Below are positions 1 to 10,838 of a stretch of DNA of 64,000 nucleotides, piece by piece. Origin of the DNA: Megaustenia siamemsis (lineage: Eukaryota; Mollusca; Gastropoda; Stylommatophora; Ariophantidae); the NCBI GenBank assembly GCA_032433765.1, contig JAVIAB010000124.1:96479202-96543201 (forward strand), written 5' to 3'. The notes under the pieces were generated by a model, which worked only from the letters and a program-made list of their open reading frames with translations, was not told the origin of the DNA and did no database searches. A program made the translations under genes and the position numbers. How positions within the stretch are numbered: the first letter of the stretch is position 1; every line of letters begins with the position of its first letter.

Positions 1-773
1 CTAGCAGAAAATCATAAAGACCTACAACAAACAATTGCTTAATGTGATAAACATAACAAGCAAAATATACGGACTACATATGAATATCAAAAAGACTAAA
101 ACTATGATCATAAACAAAGAAAATTCTCAAGACCTACAATTAAATATCACAGTTGAGGGAATACATCTGGAGACAGTCCACAGCTACATCTAGCTGGGAC
201 ATACTATAACCATTGATGGAAAATGTAAAATTGAAATAAACAAAAGAATAGTTATGGCAAAAATTAATTTTAATGCCATAAAAATATACTTTCAACAAAA
301 CAAATATCAGCAGGACTAAAACTAAGATTGGCAAAATGTTACATCTTCTCAGTATTCCTGTATGGTGCAGAAACATGGACGTTATACAAGAAAACAGAAC
401 AGAAAATTGAAGCCTTTGAAATTTGAATTTATAGAAGAATAGGCAGAATTGGATGGAAAGCAAAGAAAACAAACGATGGAGTTTTAAAACAACTGAAAAT
501 AAAAAAGAGAACTACTAAATACAATTAAGACAAGACAAATGCAATTTTTGGGACATGTTAAAAGACACAACAGCCTACTAAAAGTAATATTGGAAGGGAA
601 AATACACGGTAAAATAGGCAGAGGCAGACCAAGACTAACATGGACGAATAACATCAAAAGATGGACAAGTCAATTTATGACAGCCTGCATCATCAAAGCC
701 AGAAACAGAGTAGAATAGCGATCCATGGTAGCCAACCTTCGTTGCGAAGAAGGCACTTGATGATGATGATGAT
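1..773 (+). mobile_element. RTE-like LINE fragment, 3' part of RT ORF to tail
   Basis: The sequence aligns by eye with the 3' half of the LINE at 2395-3904: the region after the YADD box, the stretch around a LYGAETW-like motif, and the C-terminal GRPRLTW and SMVANLRC-like segments. It has several stops and small indels, so it is dead. It ends in a short (TGA)n run at 757-771, as expected for RTE-type LINEs with simple-repeat tails. The 5' side is cut by the window edge, so the true length is unknown. The RTE assignment comes from motif resemblance and the tail type. Confidence 0.8.
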
Positions 774-775
774 TT

Positions 776-880
776 GAGTGGTACATTTCTATAAGTCTGT
801 GTTAGGGCTTTTGTCCTGTCATTAATATCCTTTTATTCTGCGTAAGCATCCATTAATGCAAGTCTATATATTGTATGGAC
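776..880 (-). mobile_element. Short LINE2 fragment
   Basis: About 100 bases resemble 24237-24330, part of the LINE2 copy at 23940-24430 (same orientation; phrases such as 'ttgtcctgtcat' and 'gcatccattaatg' are shared). It is too short to carry any coding information and probably represents a broken insertion next to the RTE tail. Confidence 0.5.
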
Positions 881-1902
881 TAAGTTACGACTCAGCAAAT
901 CTCGGCACGCCCATAACGAAACAAGGTCCAAATATTGGTTTTCTTTTAACTTTTGAATATATTTCCTAAAATATTTTTTTAATGGTGAAAATGTTACGAG
1001 CTTAAAATAAATGTAACGTTTATTAAATGCATACTTCGACTTCTCTGTTACTCAAAAATAAAATGGATCACTACCTTCCGAGATATGTTCCACTATGTTT
1101 GTCTAGAGCAGTCATTGAAAAGATCGATCTTGTTTGGCATAAACTGCACAGCTAGAGCACAAGTGTGTCTCAATTGGCCTGTATATGCAGATAAACCTTT
1201 AGTTTATTTTGTGTGATGGATTTCCTCTTCTCCTCCGTTCGCTGCCCTGTTTAACAACTCTCAGCAATCGATATAGTAATCTAAACCTGCTGAGAGGTTT
1301 GTCCAGTTCTGTACTTCTATCTAACTTATGATTTCTTATCATAGAGGCAAAACGTATATCTTAATCTTGAATTACCGCACTTAGTAGAACATAGCCAGAT
1401 TTAAAATAAATGTAAACAGTTTTAATTTTGTAATAAAAATAAATCTTGACCAAACTACAACAGAGAATTGAGACAGTTTAGGAATATTTAGAATAAAAAA
1501 GCTCAGATCAACATATTTTCTATTAATTTCTTCAGAACACACGCGACTGTTTACTGTAACAAAATTATTGGACAAAAAGTTATCATAGATCCAACAAATT
1601 TTCAATTGTTGCAACAGATATGCTTAAGTGAAAATATGTTCCGTAACAATAGCAAATTGTGTCCAGGATTGTGCTTCTTGTTAGAGCAGCGGGTAATAAA
1701 GTTGTCTTGAACGTCGTAAGAAACAAAGAAATTGAATTGCGACAAGAAAGAAACACGTTGTATGATTAGTAGTTTAAGAAAGAAATCAATGCGATTTATA
1801 GAGAAGTCTCTATTATATTTTGTAGGCACTGTGGTTTAGAAACCATGAAAGAACTGGTACACGCGGAAATTAGCACATTACTTTCGAAATAGTAAAATAC
1901 TA
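881..1902. other. Upstream flank of GPCR copy A, paralogous to the flanks of copies B and D
   Basis: No gene is supported here. Stretches match the upstream flank of GPCR copy B (about 29290-29660) and copy D (about 60240-60480), for example a shared 'ggaatatttagaat' and 'caacagata' context. The homology stops at about 1900, where RTE sequence begins. The section that should carry exon 1 (as at 30025 and 60832) is missing and replaced by RTE sequences down to 3904. The short open frames here are chance. Confidence 0.6.
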
Positions 1903-2110
1903 TCATCATCATCATCATCATGTGCCTTACCGGTTGGCGTGGGTGATCATGTCCCTCCACAATCTTCTATCTACAGTGCCTCGTATCAGTTCTGTTGTTG
2001 ACTGTTTTCCATGCCATGACACCAAGCTATCCAGTATTTTCTCTCTTTGTCGTCCGTGATCTCTCTTTCCTTTTATTTTGCCATCCTTATCCCCCCCCAT
2101 CCTTATCCTT
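1903..2110 (-). mobile_element. RTE-like LINE 3' end
   Basis: A (CAT)n run at 1903-1920 is the complement of a (TGA)n 3' tail. The minus strand then encodes the RTE C-terminus: a GKxKGKRxxGRQR motif, SWHGKQSTTELI, and RRLWRDMITHANR. Only the last ~65 codons remain, so it is a strongly 5'-truncated insertion. It lies back to back with the + strand RTE copy at 2395-3904. Confidence 0.75.
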
Positions 2111-2394
2111 ATGTCCACTCTTAGTCCTCGTCTAGGACTCCACTCGTCTCAGACTATCCCACCCTCCCGTTTTTTTGGTGTCCATTCTTAGTCCTTGTCT
2201 AAAACTCCAATTGCCTGTTCATCATTCACTCAGATATACCTCTCTTTGTATCCCCTCGGTTTCTCAATGTCCCCACTTCTCTACCTCTTTATGCATGAAC
2301 CTCTTGCGTACCATTCCTCTATTATTCCACTTCTTACAGATTCCCTCTCTTTCAATTGACTTCTGCCCACCGCTACAATGTACATCAGGCTATA
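2111..2394. other. Pyrimidine-rich spacer with an internal degenerate duplication
   Basis: C/T-rich sequence without a credible gene. A segment around 2113-2150 ('cactcttagtcctcgtct') recurs in altered form around 2180-2215 ('cattcttagtccttgtct'). An open frame on the + strand (2175-2462) is low-complexity and runs into LINE sequence, so I do not treat it as a gene. Confidence 0.4.
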
Positions 2395-3904
2395 AAATCT
2401 TAAAATCTGAGGTGGAAAAAGCTATAAAAGCAATGAAAAAGGGGAAAAGCAGCAGGACCTGAAAGCATACAGATAGAGATGATACAAGCACTTGAAGATT
2501 TTGGCATTGAAGTGATTACAGACACATGCAATGACATATACCACACAGGATACATACCAAATGAACTAAAAACATCAACTTTCATTGCATTGCCTAAAAA
2601 GAATGGTGCAGTTGAATGCAGTGACTTTGAGAACAATAAGCCTAATGAGCCATGCTACAAAAATCTTGCTAAAAGTTATACAAGGAATGATTCAGAATAA
2701 AATCAATACTGAATTAGATGAGCAGCAATTTGGATTTAGGAAAAATAGCGGGACAAAAGAAGCCATATTCTGCATGAGAACATTAATCGAAAATACACAG
2801 AAGTAAACAAACCAATATATGCCTGCTTCATAGACTACACCAAAGCTTTTGATAGAGTACACCACAAACAACTTATAGAATGCCTAAAAGAGATACATCT
2901 AGATGCCATGGATATACGACTAATATGCAATCTATACTGGGAGCAAACAGCAATAATAAAATATAACAAAGAGTTCTCTACACCTATTGATATAAAAAGA
3001 GGAGTAAGACTAGGATGCATCCTATCACCAAGCTTGTTCAATCTATTATACACTGAGCAAATCTTTAAAAACATCATAGAGATGCCAGGCCTACAAATTA
3101 ATGGAAAGATAATCAATAACCTAAGATATGCTGACGATACTGTACTACTAGCAGAAAATCCTAAAGACCTACAACAATTACTTAATGAAATAAACACGAC
3201 AAGCAAAAAATATGGACTAGATATGAATATCAAAAAGACTAAAACTATGATCATAAACAAAGAAAATACTCAAAACCCACAAGTGGATATCAAAATTGAA
3301 GGAATAGACCTTGAGGCAGTTCAGAACTATAACTACCTTGGACATACTATAACCAGTGATGGAAAATGTACAACTGAAATAAACAAAAGAATAGTAATGG
3401 CAAAAAGTAATTTTAATGTCATGAAGGACATACTAACATCAAAACAAATAACACCAGAGCTAAAACTAAGAATAGCAAAATGTTACATCTTCTCAATATT
3501 CCTATATGGTGCTGAAACATGGACATTAGACAAGAAAACAGAACAGATAATTGAAGCCTTTGAAATGTGGATATATAGAAGAATAGGTAGAATTGGATGG
3601 AAGGAAAATAAAACAAACGACGAAGTCTTAAAACAACTAAAAATGAAAAGAGAACTTCTGAACACAATCAGAACAAGACAAATGTGATACTTAGGCCATG
3701 TTAAAAGACACAACAGCCTACTGAAAGTAGTCCTGGAGTGGAAAATCCAAGGCAGACCAAGATTAACATGGACGAGTAACATCAAAAGATGGACAAATCA
3801 ACCGATGACAACCTGCACCATCAAAGCAAGAGATAGAGCAGAATGGCGATCCATGGTAGCCAACCTTCGTTGCGGAGACGGCACTCAATGATGATGATGA
3901 TGAT
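2395..3904 (+). pseudogene. RTE-like LINE reverse transcriptase, 5'-truncated and frameshifted
   Basis: This encodes the reverse transcriptase of an autonomous non-LTR retrotransposon. Motifs in order: SEVEKAIKAMKKGK, IALPKKNGAVEC, QFGFRKNSGTKEAI, CFIDYTKAFDRV, GVRLGCILSPSLFN, the catalytic RYADDTVLLAE (near 3125-3155), YLGHTITSDG, LYGAETW, MWIYRRIGRIGW, and GRPRLTW at the C-terminus. The frame is broken near 2460, 2640-2700, 2805 and by a TGA at about 3686. The 5' end lacks the endonuclease. The (TGA)n tail at 3889-3904 directly abuts GPCR copy A intron sequence. Confidence 0.88.
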
Positions 3905-4410
3905 GTTGTGGAGTATGGGTCATATGGTATCGGTGCCTACATTTCTGAAATTAACCAAAAGGTATTTATGGATAATTTGGCAATTCCATGGATGACCGCC
4001 CTAATTCTAAAAGAAGATGGTATTACTCCGATGCCAGTGTTGTGGTCTAAAAATATTTATATCTTTATTTCACGATTCAACAGAACGTCAACTGGTCATT
4101 GAGTGAACAAACTAAGCACTTAATCATCATGGCTTCCAGTTTTCTTATAACCACATACAAAAATTGTTCATAAAATTCTTTATTACGTTATATATAGTGT
4201 CACAAGACATGTACTAATCTATTTTTACATATCTTTTAAAAACTTACTCTTAAAAATAGATGTTTCATGAAGTTAATATGATTTCTTTCTCTTATATCAT
4301 ATAAAGTTTCCAATATATAAAGATTATTATCAATATGTTTTATATATATGCGGTAAGATATATGTTAAGTGAAATTTATCATCTATAAAAACTATATTTT
4401 TATTTGCCAG
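3905..4410 (+). other. Intron 1 remnant of GPCR copy A
   Basis: It is paralogous to 30795-31290 (copy B) and 61610-62111 (copy D); all three share 'gagtatgggtcatatggtat' and end in a polypyrimidine tract and AG acceptor (4409-4410). There is no coding sequence of its own. Confidence 0.7.
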
Positions 4411-4625
4411 GTTTGGCTGTGTCAGATATAGGATGTCTATCAACACAGTTTATGGCAAACATCTACTGTAGTCCCCCTTTGAGGAGCCTGGATTTACCTT
4501 TCGGTTCTATGGATGTCCTTTACCTGACTAGCGCAATACCCCACACGGTGTTCACTCGCATTACCTGCTGGATAACTGCTTTGATCACTCTAGAGAGGTG
4601 TCTGTGTATTGCTGCACCACTGAAG
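4411..4625 (+). pseudogene. GPCR copy A, exon 2 (TM2-TM3)
   Basis: The 215-base exon has intact splice borders (tatttgccag before, AAG|GTAAAA after) and the same 2+213 phase as copies B and D. It encodes the end of TM2 (LAVSDIGCLSTQF), the extracellular Cys of NIYCSP, TM3 and the ERC motif that stands in for DRY in SLERCLCIAAPLK-type ends (here TLERC). The exon itself is open. The copy as a whole is dead: no exon 1 is found upstream and exon 3 has a stop codon and a large insertion. Gastropod chemosensory-type class A receptor is the best family call. Confidence 0.85.
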
Positions 4626-5289
4626 GTAAAACCAGATATTTTGCATGAGAATTTAAACGTGTTGTTTATAGCGTGTCATAATATACATCCGTAATTATTA
4701 AGCACTATGTTTCTGGCAAAGGTGATCACATTTGCCATAGGCTTCTCTAGGTTTAGTTGTATACATTCTATTTGTTTATGTCCTTTTATGTCAGTCTTTC
4801 ATTCTGTTCAATATATTTTTCCCTATTCCATTATTTCTACTTCAAATTGTTTCAAGTTATCACACTAGATACTAGATGTTTCCTTCTCATGCTTGACTAA
4901 GAACTAATGACTGTTTCCATCTCGACGTTTGTAATAGCTTCCTTCACTTTTTGGAATAATTTTCAAACATTCCTCCGACATTCCTATATTACCCAACATT
5001 TTTCAATAAAACAACATTTACATTGCTCAAATACATTGACGTGGCTGGCGGTTACAAAGTAGTTTGAACGATAGAAATTAGGAGGTATAGGAAAAATATG
5101 GCAATTATCAATATAGAGGAGTGAACTGGGGAAATTACAAGTGATAATGAGACGCATTAAGTTAATCTGAGATGTAGCTCAGGAAAAAAAAAATAGATTT
5201 AGCACGATATAACTGGAATAGTTGGGGAAAGTAAACGGTTGGTAGAAAACAGGGCTAGGATGACATATCAGCACTGGAACATGTGAATT
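4626..5289 (+). other. Intron 2 start of GPCR copy A
   Basis: Non-coding. It is paralogous to 31506-31670 plus 31967-32270 in copy B and to 62327-63040 in copy D. It includes a repeated 'acccaacatttttcaataaa' region and the segment 'gacatatcagca', where copy B carries composite insertion B. No gene is seen. Confidence 0.6.
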
Positions 5290-5880
5290 TTAATTTATAT
5301 TTCTTCTTCCTTCATTACGTCTACATGTACACGTTCGGGTGTTCACTGAAAGCAGATACAAAGTACATGTCAAGCCTTTTTGGCAGCTTCAATCATTTCT
5401 AATTGATGTTGATGTAGCGGTTCTTTGATGTTGTCTGTCCATCCAACTGTGCGTCTACCTATTGCTCCTATCCCTTCTACTATTTTAATATATGTTGTGT
5501 ATGGTAGGGAATCGCGCACGATTCTTACTAGATGGGTAAACTATTGCATGTGTTGTTTCTATATGTAGCTTAGGGTTGATTCAGTTCCTGCTCATTCTCT
5601 TATAATTTCTGATTCTGTCTTTTCTAATAGCTCCAACCGCTTTTCTCAACATCTCACCTCTGTGGTTACAAGCTTTCGTGTATGTTTAGTCGTAAGTGAA
5701 CATTTTTTTGCAGTGTTAGCACAATGTGGAAATGATTATACTCCATAGATTTGTCTTGCCGGTAATAGGTATTGGTCTGTGTTCAAGTATAGGGATATTT
5801 TAATTAAAAATACTCGGAAAATTAGACATAATTTAGCTGGTAATATTTGATTTCTGGTATGTGATAAGCTATTAACCAAT
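5290..5880 (-). mobile_element. Degenerate LINE 3' fragment, shared with copies B and D
   Basis: On the minus strand, pieces of a LINE C-terminus can be read (VGWTDNIKE, IEAAKKA and a KLF/THLVRIV-like segment). Related sequence lies at 36275-36660 and 63040-63475 at the same place in the paralogous intron, so this insertion predates duplication of the GPCR gene. It is heavily mutated; the family is uncertain. Confidence 0.5.
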
Positions 5881-5898
5881 TGCACTGAGTGCAACAGT

Positions 5899-6180
5899 TG
5901 ATCATCATGTGCCATACCAGTTGGCGTAGGCCATCATGACCTTCCACAATCTTCTATGTACAGTGCATCGTATTAGATCTGTTGTGGACTGTTTGCCATG
6001 CCATGAAACCAAGTTATCTAGTATTATCTCTCTTTGTCGTCCGCGATTTCTCTTCCCTTTTATTTTGCCAGTTGTAACCAAGTATTCCAACTTTCCCTTT
6101 CTCATGATGTGCCCAAAAAATTATGATTGTTTCTATCTGATGTTCTTAGGATCTCCCTTTTTGTGTTGGCCACTTTGAGA
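5899..6180 (-). mobile_element. RTE-like LINE, 3' part (interrupted by LINE2)
   Basis: The minus strand encodes LEYLVTTGKIKGKRNRGRQR, SWHGKQSTTDLI, RRLWKVMMAYAN. It continues after the nested LINE2 at 7156 towards the RT core and KAPGPD motif near 8290. The same insertion, at the same site after 'cagttgatc', is present in GPCR copy B at 36664 but absent from copy D (63840-63860), so it dates the A-B split after the separation from D. Confidence 0.8.
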
Positions 6181-7155
6181 GTTTAAATGTAGTGTGGTGC
6201 ATGAAGGACAGATTACAGAAGCATTTGAAATAAGAACAAGAGTAAGGCAGGGATGCCTTCTGTATCCATTTCTCTTTCTACTGGCCATAGATTGGATTAT
6301 GAAAATAACTCAAAACAACAGAAATGGAATCCAGTGACCAAGCAACTTGATGGTTTAGACTTTCCTGATGACATAGCTCTCCTATCACACAGCCATCAAC
6401 AGATGCAGGATAAAATGAGCATACTTGATGAGAGATCACAACAGCTAGGACTGAAAATTAATAGAGATAAGACCAACATTATTAGAATTTATACAGTTGG
6501 CAATAATCAAATAAAACTAGGAGAATTACCTCTATTAGATGTACAATCTTACATATATCTGGACAGTAATATAGATAAAGAGGGAGGAACAGAAAATGAC
6601 ACCAAAATAAGGGTATCAAAAGCAAGAGGAGCTTTCATTGCACTGGGAAACATATGGAAATCCAAAGAAATTAGGTTAAATACTAAAATAAAAATTTTCA
6701 ACTCAAATGTTAAGGCGGTCCTTTTATATGGCTGTGAAACTTGGAGAACAACAAAATTGACAATCACGAAGATACAGACTTTCATTAATGGATGCTTACG
6801 CAGGATAAAAGGATGGAAATGGCAGAACAAAATCACTAACATAGAATTATGGAAATGTACCAGTCAAACACCAGTGGATATAGAGATACAGCGAAGACAA
6901 TGGCGCTGGATAAGACACACACTACGGAAGCCAACTGAGAGTATTACACAACAGGCCCTTTTATGGAATCCCCAGGGGGAAAAGACAAAGACGAAGACCA
7001 AGGAATTATTGGAGAAGACAGATAGAAGCAGAGATACAGATGATGGGGAAGACATGAAATGATCTTAAAAGAATGGTAAAAAACAGAACGACTTGGAAAG
7101 TGTTTGTTGAAGACCTATGCTCCACTGGGAGCTAAAAAGGTAGAAGAAGAAGACG
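6181..7155 (+). mobile_element. LINE2: 5'-truncated LINE nested in an RTE copy
   Basis: A partial reverse transcriptase: VRQGCLLYPFLFLLAIDWIM (frame 1), then in another frame a degenerate catalytic box FPDDIALLSH (expected FADD), LGLKINRDKTN, YLDSNIDKEGG, KARGAF, LLYGCETW, QRRQWRWIRHTLRK. It is flanked by the 9-bp direct repeat actttgaga (6172-6180 and 7156-7164) in the RTE host sequence, and its 3' tail is short AGA-rich repeats. A relative inserted at 23940-24430. It is related to LINEs common in marine invertebrates; the exact clade is uncertain. Confidence 0.85.
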
Positions 7156-8500
7156 ACTTTGAGAATTTCCTCATTGGTATTTTTAGATGTCCATGAAGCT
7201 TTCAACATTCTTCTGAGAAATCCCATCTCTGTGACCTCTAAATGTCTTTTCATTTGTTTTTCAACTGTCCATGATTCTCCTCGGTAGTTCAGAATTGATT
7301 CTATATAGCACTGATGGCTCTCTTTCTCACTTCTATTGACATAGATTTGTTGCGTAATATAGTTTTCATTTTCTGAAATGCTATTTTGGCCTGAGCTATT
7401 CTACTTTTTTATTTCTGAGGTGCATCTAATGTTATTATTGTGCCCAAGTATTTCAAACGTTGCATTTATTTCATATTTGTGCTGTTTATTTTTATGCTGC
7501 ACGATGGTGATGATTGTTTCTTCGATATGACCATTACTTCTGTTTTTTTACTATTTAGACTAAGACCTTCCTTGTTGCTTTCTTCTACTACTATGTCTAT
7601 CATTTCTTATTGTACATGTTCTGTCTGCTAATAAGTCTGTGTCATCCGCATATTGCAAATTATTTATGTTGTTACTGTTGATTTCAATTCCTTTTTTGTC
7701 TACTAATTCCGGCGACAGAACACAGCCTTGTCTGACTCCTTGTTTTATATATTGGAATTATCCTTTTTGTTTGCTAATTCGTATAGCTGCTGTTTGTTGC
7801 CAGTACATGTTTATTTGTATGATTCGCAGATCTTGCCGTCAATGTTTAATTTATCAAGCATATTTATTATTTCTACATGCTTTACTTTATTAAATTCTTT
7901 TGTGTAGTCTATAAAGCATATATATAGATTTTTCTTTACCTCTATAGATCTTTTCTAACAATGTTCTGAAGATTTATATTGCATTATTGGTGCCATTTCC
8001 TTCCACAAATCCGCATTGTTCTTCACTTATTTCTCGTTTTATTTTGTTCCTTACATGTCTCATGATGATACATAATAATATTTTCGTCATATGGAAAATA
8101 TATGAGACTAATAGTGCGATGGTCCTTACAATCAGTGACACCTGACATCTTCGGTATGGCTATAAAGATAGTCTTTAGTAGATCTTAGTTTTTGTGTCCA
8201 GTGTTATATTGAGTAGTTTTGTTACTACTAAAGATCCCCAGCCCTCCTCATGCATTTATCTCTTCGATTGTTGTATTGTCGGGACCTGGAGCTTTACCTC
8301 TTTTCATCTTTTGAATTGCTTCCTCCACTTCACTTTGCATTATTGATGCGCCTGCGTCTTTGTTTGAATTGTTTAGATCTGGTCTTTCATCATCACGGAG
8401 TTGACTGACATATTCTGTGCATCTTTCCAGTATCTTCTCATGTTTCATTATTTTATTTCCTTCCTTTGATTTCACACATCCTGAAACTTTGACTTCTTCG
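7156..8500 (-). mobile_element. RTE-like LINE, RT-coding part (minus strand)
   Basis: This continues the RTE interrupted at 6180. The minus strand contains degenerate RT motifs in the expected reverse order and ends at its 5' side with QSEVEEAIQKMKRGKAPGPDNTTIEEINA (8260-8340) and a short preceding segment (KEGNKIMKHEKILERCTEYV). It runs into the 24-bp minisatellite at 8505. Stops are frequent. Paralogous copies are at 36664-38500 and, partly, 42163-42580. Confidence 0.75.
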
Positions 8501-8504
8501 ACAG

Positions 8505-8951
8505 TTGAGGGGCAGTTGAGTGTGACAGTTGAGGGGCAGTTGAGTGAGACAGTTGAGGGGCAGTTGAGTGAGACAGTTGAGTGAGACAGTTGAGGGGCAG
8601 TTGAGTGAGACAGTTGAGGGGCAGTTGAGTGAGACAGTTGAGGGGCAGTTGAGTGAGACAGTTGAGGGGCAGTTGAGTGAGACAGTTGAGGGGCAGTTGA
8701 GTGAGACAGTTGAGGGGCAGTTGAGTGAGACAGTTGAGGGGCAGTTGAGTGAGACAGTTGAGGGGCAGTTGAGTGAGACAGTTGAGGGGCAGTTGAGTGA
8801 GACAGTTGAGGGGCAGTTGAGTGTGACAGTTGAGGGGCAGTTGAGTGAGACAGTTGAGGGGCAGTTGAGTGAGACAGTTGAGTGAGACAGTTGAGGGGCA
8901 GTTGAGTGAGACAGTTGAGGGGCAGTTGAGTGAGACAGTTGAGGGGCAGTT
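8505..8951. repeat. 24-bp minisatellite, copy A
   Basis: A tandem array of a 24-bp unit of the form agttgaggggcagttgagtg plus agac, about 18 units, very homogeneous. Because 24 is divisible by three it gives open frames on both strands (QLSETVEG-type repeats), which are not evidence of a protein. It sits at the 5' end of the RTE ORF and recurs at the same place at 38505-38832 and 42583-43185. Confidence 0.9.
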
Positions 8952-9061
8952 AGAAGTTGACCGAGCTCTTGACCACAGGAAACACTTTTTTGTTATTTCC
9001 TTTCTTTCCATCCATAATATCTGGCATATTATCGCCATGTTGTTAGATTTGTGTATATAAC

Positions 9062-9113
<52 letters not shown>

Positions 9114-9726
9114 ATTGTTGTTCCATCTTATTGCTCACTTGGCCAAAACGTTGACTTTTGTTTTGTTACTCACCTACGTAAAGCAGTTACCATACCACTT
9201 TTTTCTTCTTTAAAAAAAAAATTGTATTTATGTGGTACTGTGATTGTAAATTCTTCTTTAATTCATTCCTCTTTATAGAACATTAAAATAGTGTCCTCCA
9301 TTTTCTGTTGTAATATATCTTTTCAGTTTCAGTTTTAGTTTTGGTTTTGCTAACAGTAGATGATGATTCGAATGATCTGCTCTTTTATAAATCTTTACAT
9401 CAAGTAGGGTTGACTTAAAACTTTGTACTAATACATAAGTTGTTAATTTGATTCCCCGTTCTATGATTTGGTAACAGCCGTGTAACTTTGTGTAATCTCT
9501 TATGTTGAAATATTGTTCCTTATAGTCATTTGATTAAAGAGACAGAAGTTCGGGAATACCTTGGCATTCTCATTTACTTCATTCCATGTTTCCATGTATT
9601 TTCCATCATCTTTTCAAAGCTCCGGTTGACTGTTCCTAACTTTACTGTTAGACTTATAAATTAAGATTGTAATACTTATGGCTCAAATTCCGTTCACCTG
9701 ACATTGAGACTGTTTATATAATCTTC
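8952..9726. other. Non-coding segment shared with copies B and B'; (TA)n at 9064-9106
   Basis: Paralogous to 38833-39545 and 43186-43918. It contains a (TA)n run where the other two copies have (CA)n(TA)n(TG)n. A minus-strand open frame in the paralogs (39322-39525, 43691-43894) is nearly identical between them because of recent duplication and resembles nothing I know. No gene is called. Confidence 0.6.
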
Positions 9727-10198
9727 AAGTACCTGGCCTGCTGGCGTAGGTGATCATGTCTCTCAACAACTTTCGATCCTGACAGTTATTTATCATTTCC
9801 ATTGTTGACATTATGCCAAGTCATTGATTGTAAAGGGTGACATGAACGCTAAAGTAGGAACAGGTAGATATAAGACAATTATAGGATGAAATTGTCTGGA
9901 ATCTTTTCTCTTTCCTTCCCTCTATCTATTCGTCCCTTAATTTTTCCAGTTGTTACAATATATTCTAGCTGTTCACTTCACATTACAAGGCCAAAAAAGA
10001 TGATTGTTTTTTCCTAATATTGAAATTAGCTCTCTTTTTGCTTTGGCCTCTTTCAGAACGTTTTTATTACTCTTCTTAGCTGTCCATGGTATTCTCAACA
10101 TTCTTCTGTAAACCTCATTTCTACAGATTCCAGTGAATTTTTTGTCTGTCGTCCTATTGTTCATGATTCACACCCATATGTTAAGATTATATCTACAT
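9727..10198 (-). mobile_element. RTE-like LINE 3' end with a foreign endonuclease scrap
   Basis: The minus strand reads RTE C-terminal pieces (RMLRIPWTAKKSNKNVLKEAKAKRELIS near 9990-10110). Between 9826 and 9893 a + strand stretch reads IVKGDMNAKVGTGRYKTIIG, resembling the GDxNAKVG motif of LINE APE-type endonucleases, and it replaces the sequence present in the paralog at 39637-39650. The rest matches 39546-39731 plus 40486-40722. Intron sequence leading to exon 3 follows. Confidence 0.7.
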
Positions 10199-10302
10199 TA
10201 TAAACATTGGTGTTACATTTCAGATCTATTGACAACGCAATTACAAAAATAAATAATTTCTTATTGTTAAAATTGATATATATTACGTTTTCCAAATCTC
10301 AG

Positions 10303-10838
10303 GTAAAAAGAATCCTCACTCCTAAAGGTGTCACAATCATCATCATCTCAATTTTCATCATCTTCATATCAACGGCAGTCCCTGTCTACGCCGCAAACAA
10401 ACTGGACATGAAATTTTTCCCCGAGAGAAACAAAACTCTTTTGGGGCTCGTTTATTTAGAGAACAGAGACACTATCAAGGAGGCGTGTTTCGTGGTCAAT
10501 AACACTATCCTACCTTTTACTTCTTTTGTCATCATCGTTGTTTGTACCTCAACTTTAGTCTACAAGTTACGGAGAAATACAAAATGGAGGGAAGAAACAA
10601 CAAGTTCTAATGGAGACAATATTTCTAGACAAAATCAGAGAGTGGCCAAAATGGTTGTGGTGATTTCTACCTTGTTTATTGTTTGTTTAACATCACATAG
10701 CTTTATGTTTATTGCAATTATACTAGAGCCTGAAATGTTTATTGGCGGCAAATATGTCAATTTGTTAATAATTTTTGGAAGTTAAGAAATTATCGCAGAA
10801 TCAATAAATTCGTCAATGAATATCTTCATTTATTACAA
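10303..10838 (+). pseudogene. GPCR copy A, exon 3 5' part (TM4-TM7), broken
   Basis: The acceptor ctcag precedes VKRILTPKG as in copy B. TM4, the ECL2 Cys (EACFV), TM5, an Arg/Lys-rich ICL3 and TM6 are readable and close to copy B. Copy A has CLTSH where copy B has CLTPQ, so the TM6 proline is lost, and a TAA at 10783-10785 replaces the Tyr codon of copy B. The exon is then cut at 10838 by composite insertion A; the missing end resumes at 16115. Confidence 0.92.
10831..10838. repeat. Left target-site duplication of composite insertion A
   Basis: The sequence tattacaa ends the left part of GPCR exon 3 and is repeated at 16115-16122 where the exon resumes. The uninterrupted exon in copy B (about 41358-41370) has it once. 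No matching duplication is seen at the internal junction near 13614. Confidence 0.85.

Noticed and set aside
2175..2462. 95-codon + strand frame
   Set aside because: It is pyrimidine-rich low-complexity sequence running into the RTE fragment in a frame that does not match the RT.
8505..8951. Possible CRISPR-like array
   Set aside because: The repeats are directly tandem with no unique spacers, in a eukaryotic context and next to LINE sequence.
8472..9038. Long minus-strand frame of repeated LNCPSTVS/LTQLP units, and matching + strand QLSETVEG frames
   Set aside because: The 24-bp unit is divisible by three, so every frame without a stop stays open in both directions. There is no start context, no domain, and the paralogous arrays differ in frame.
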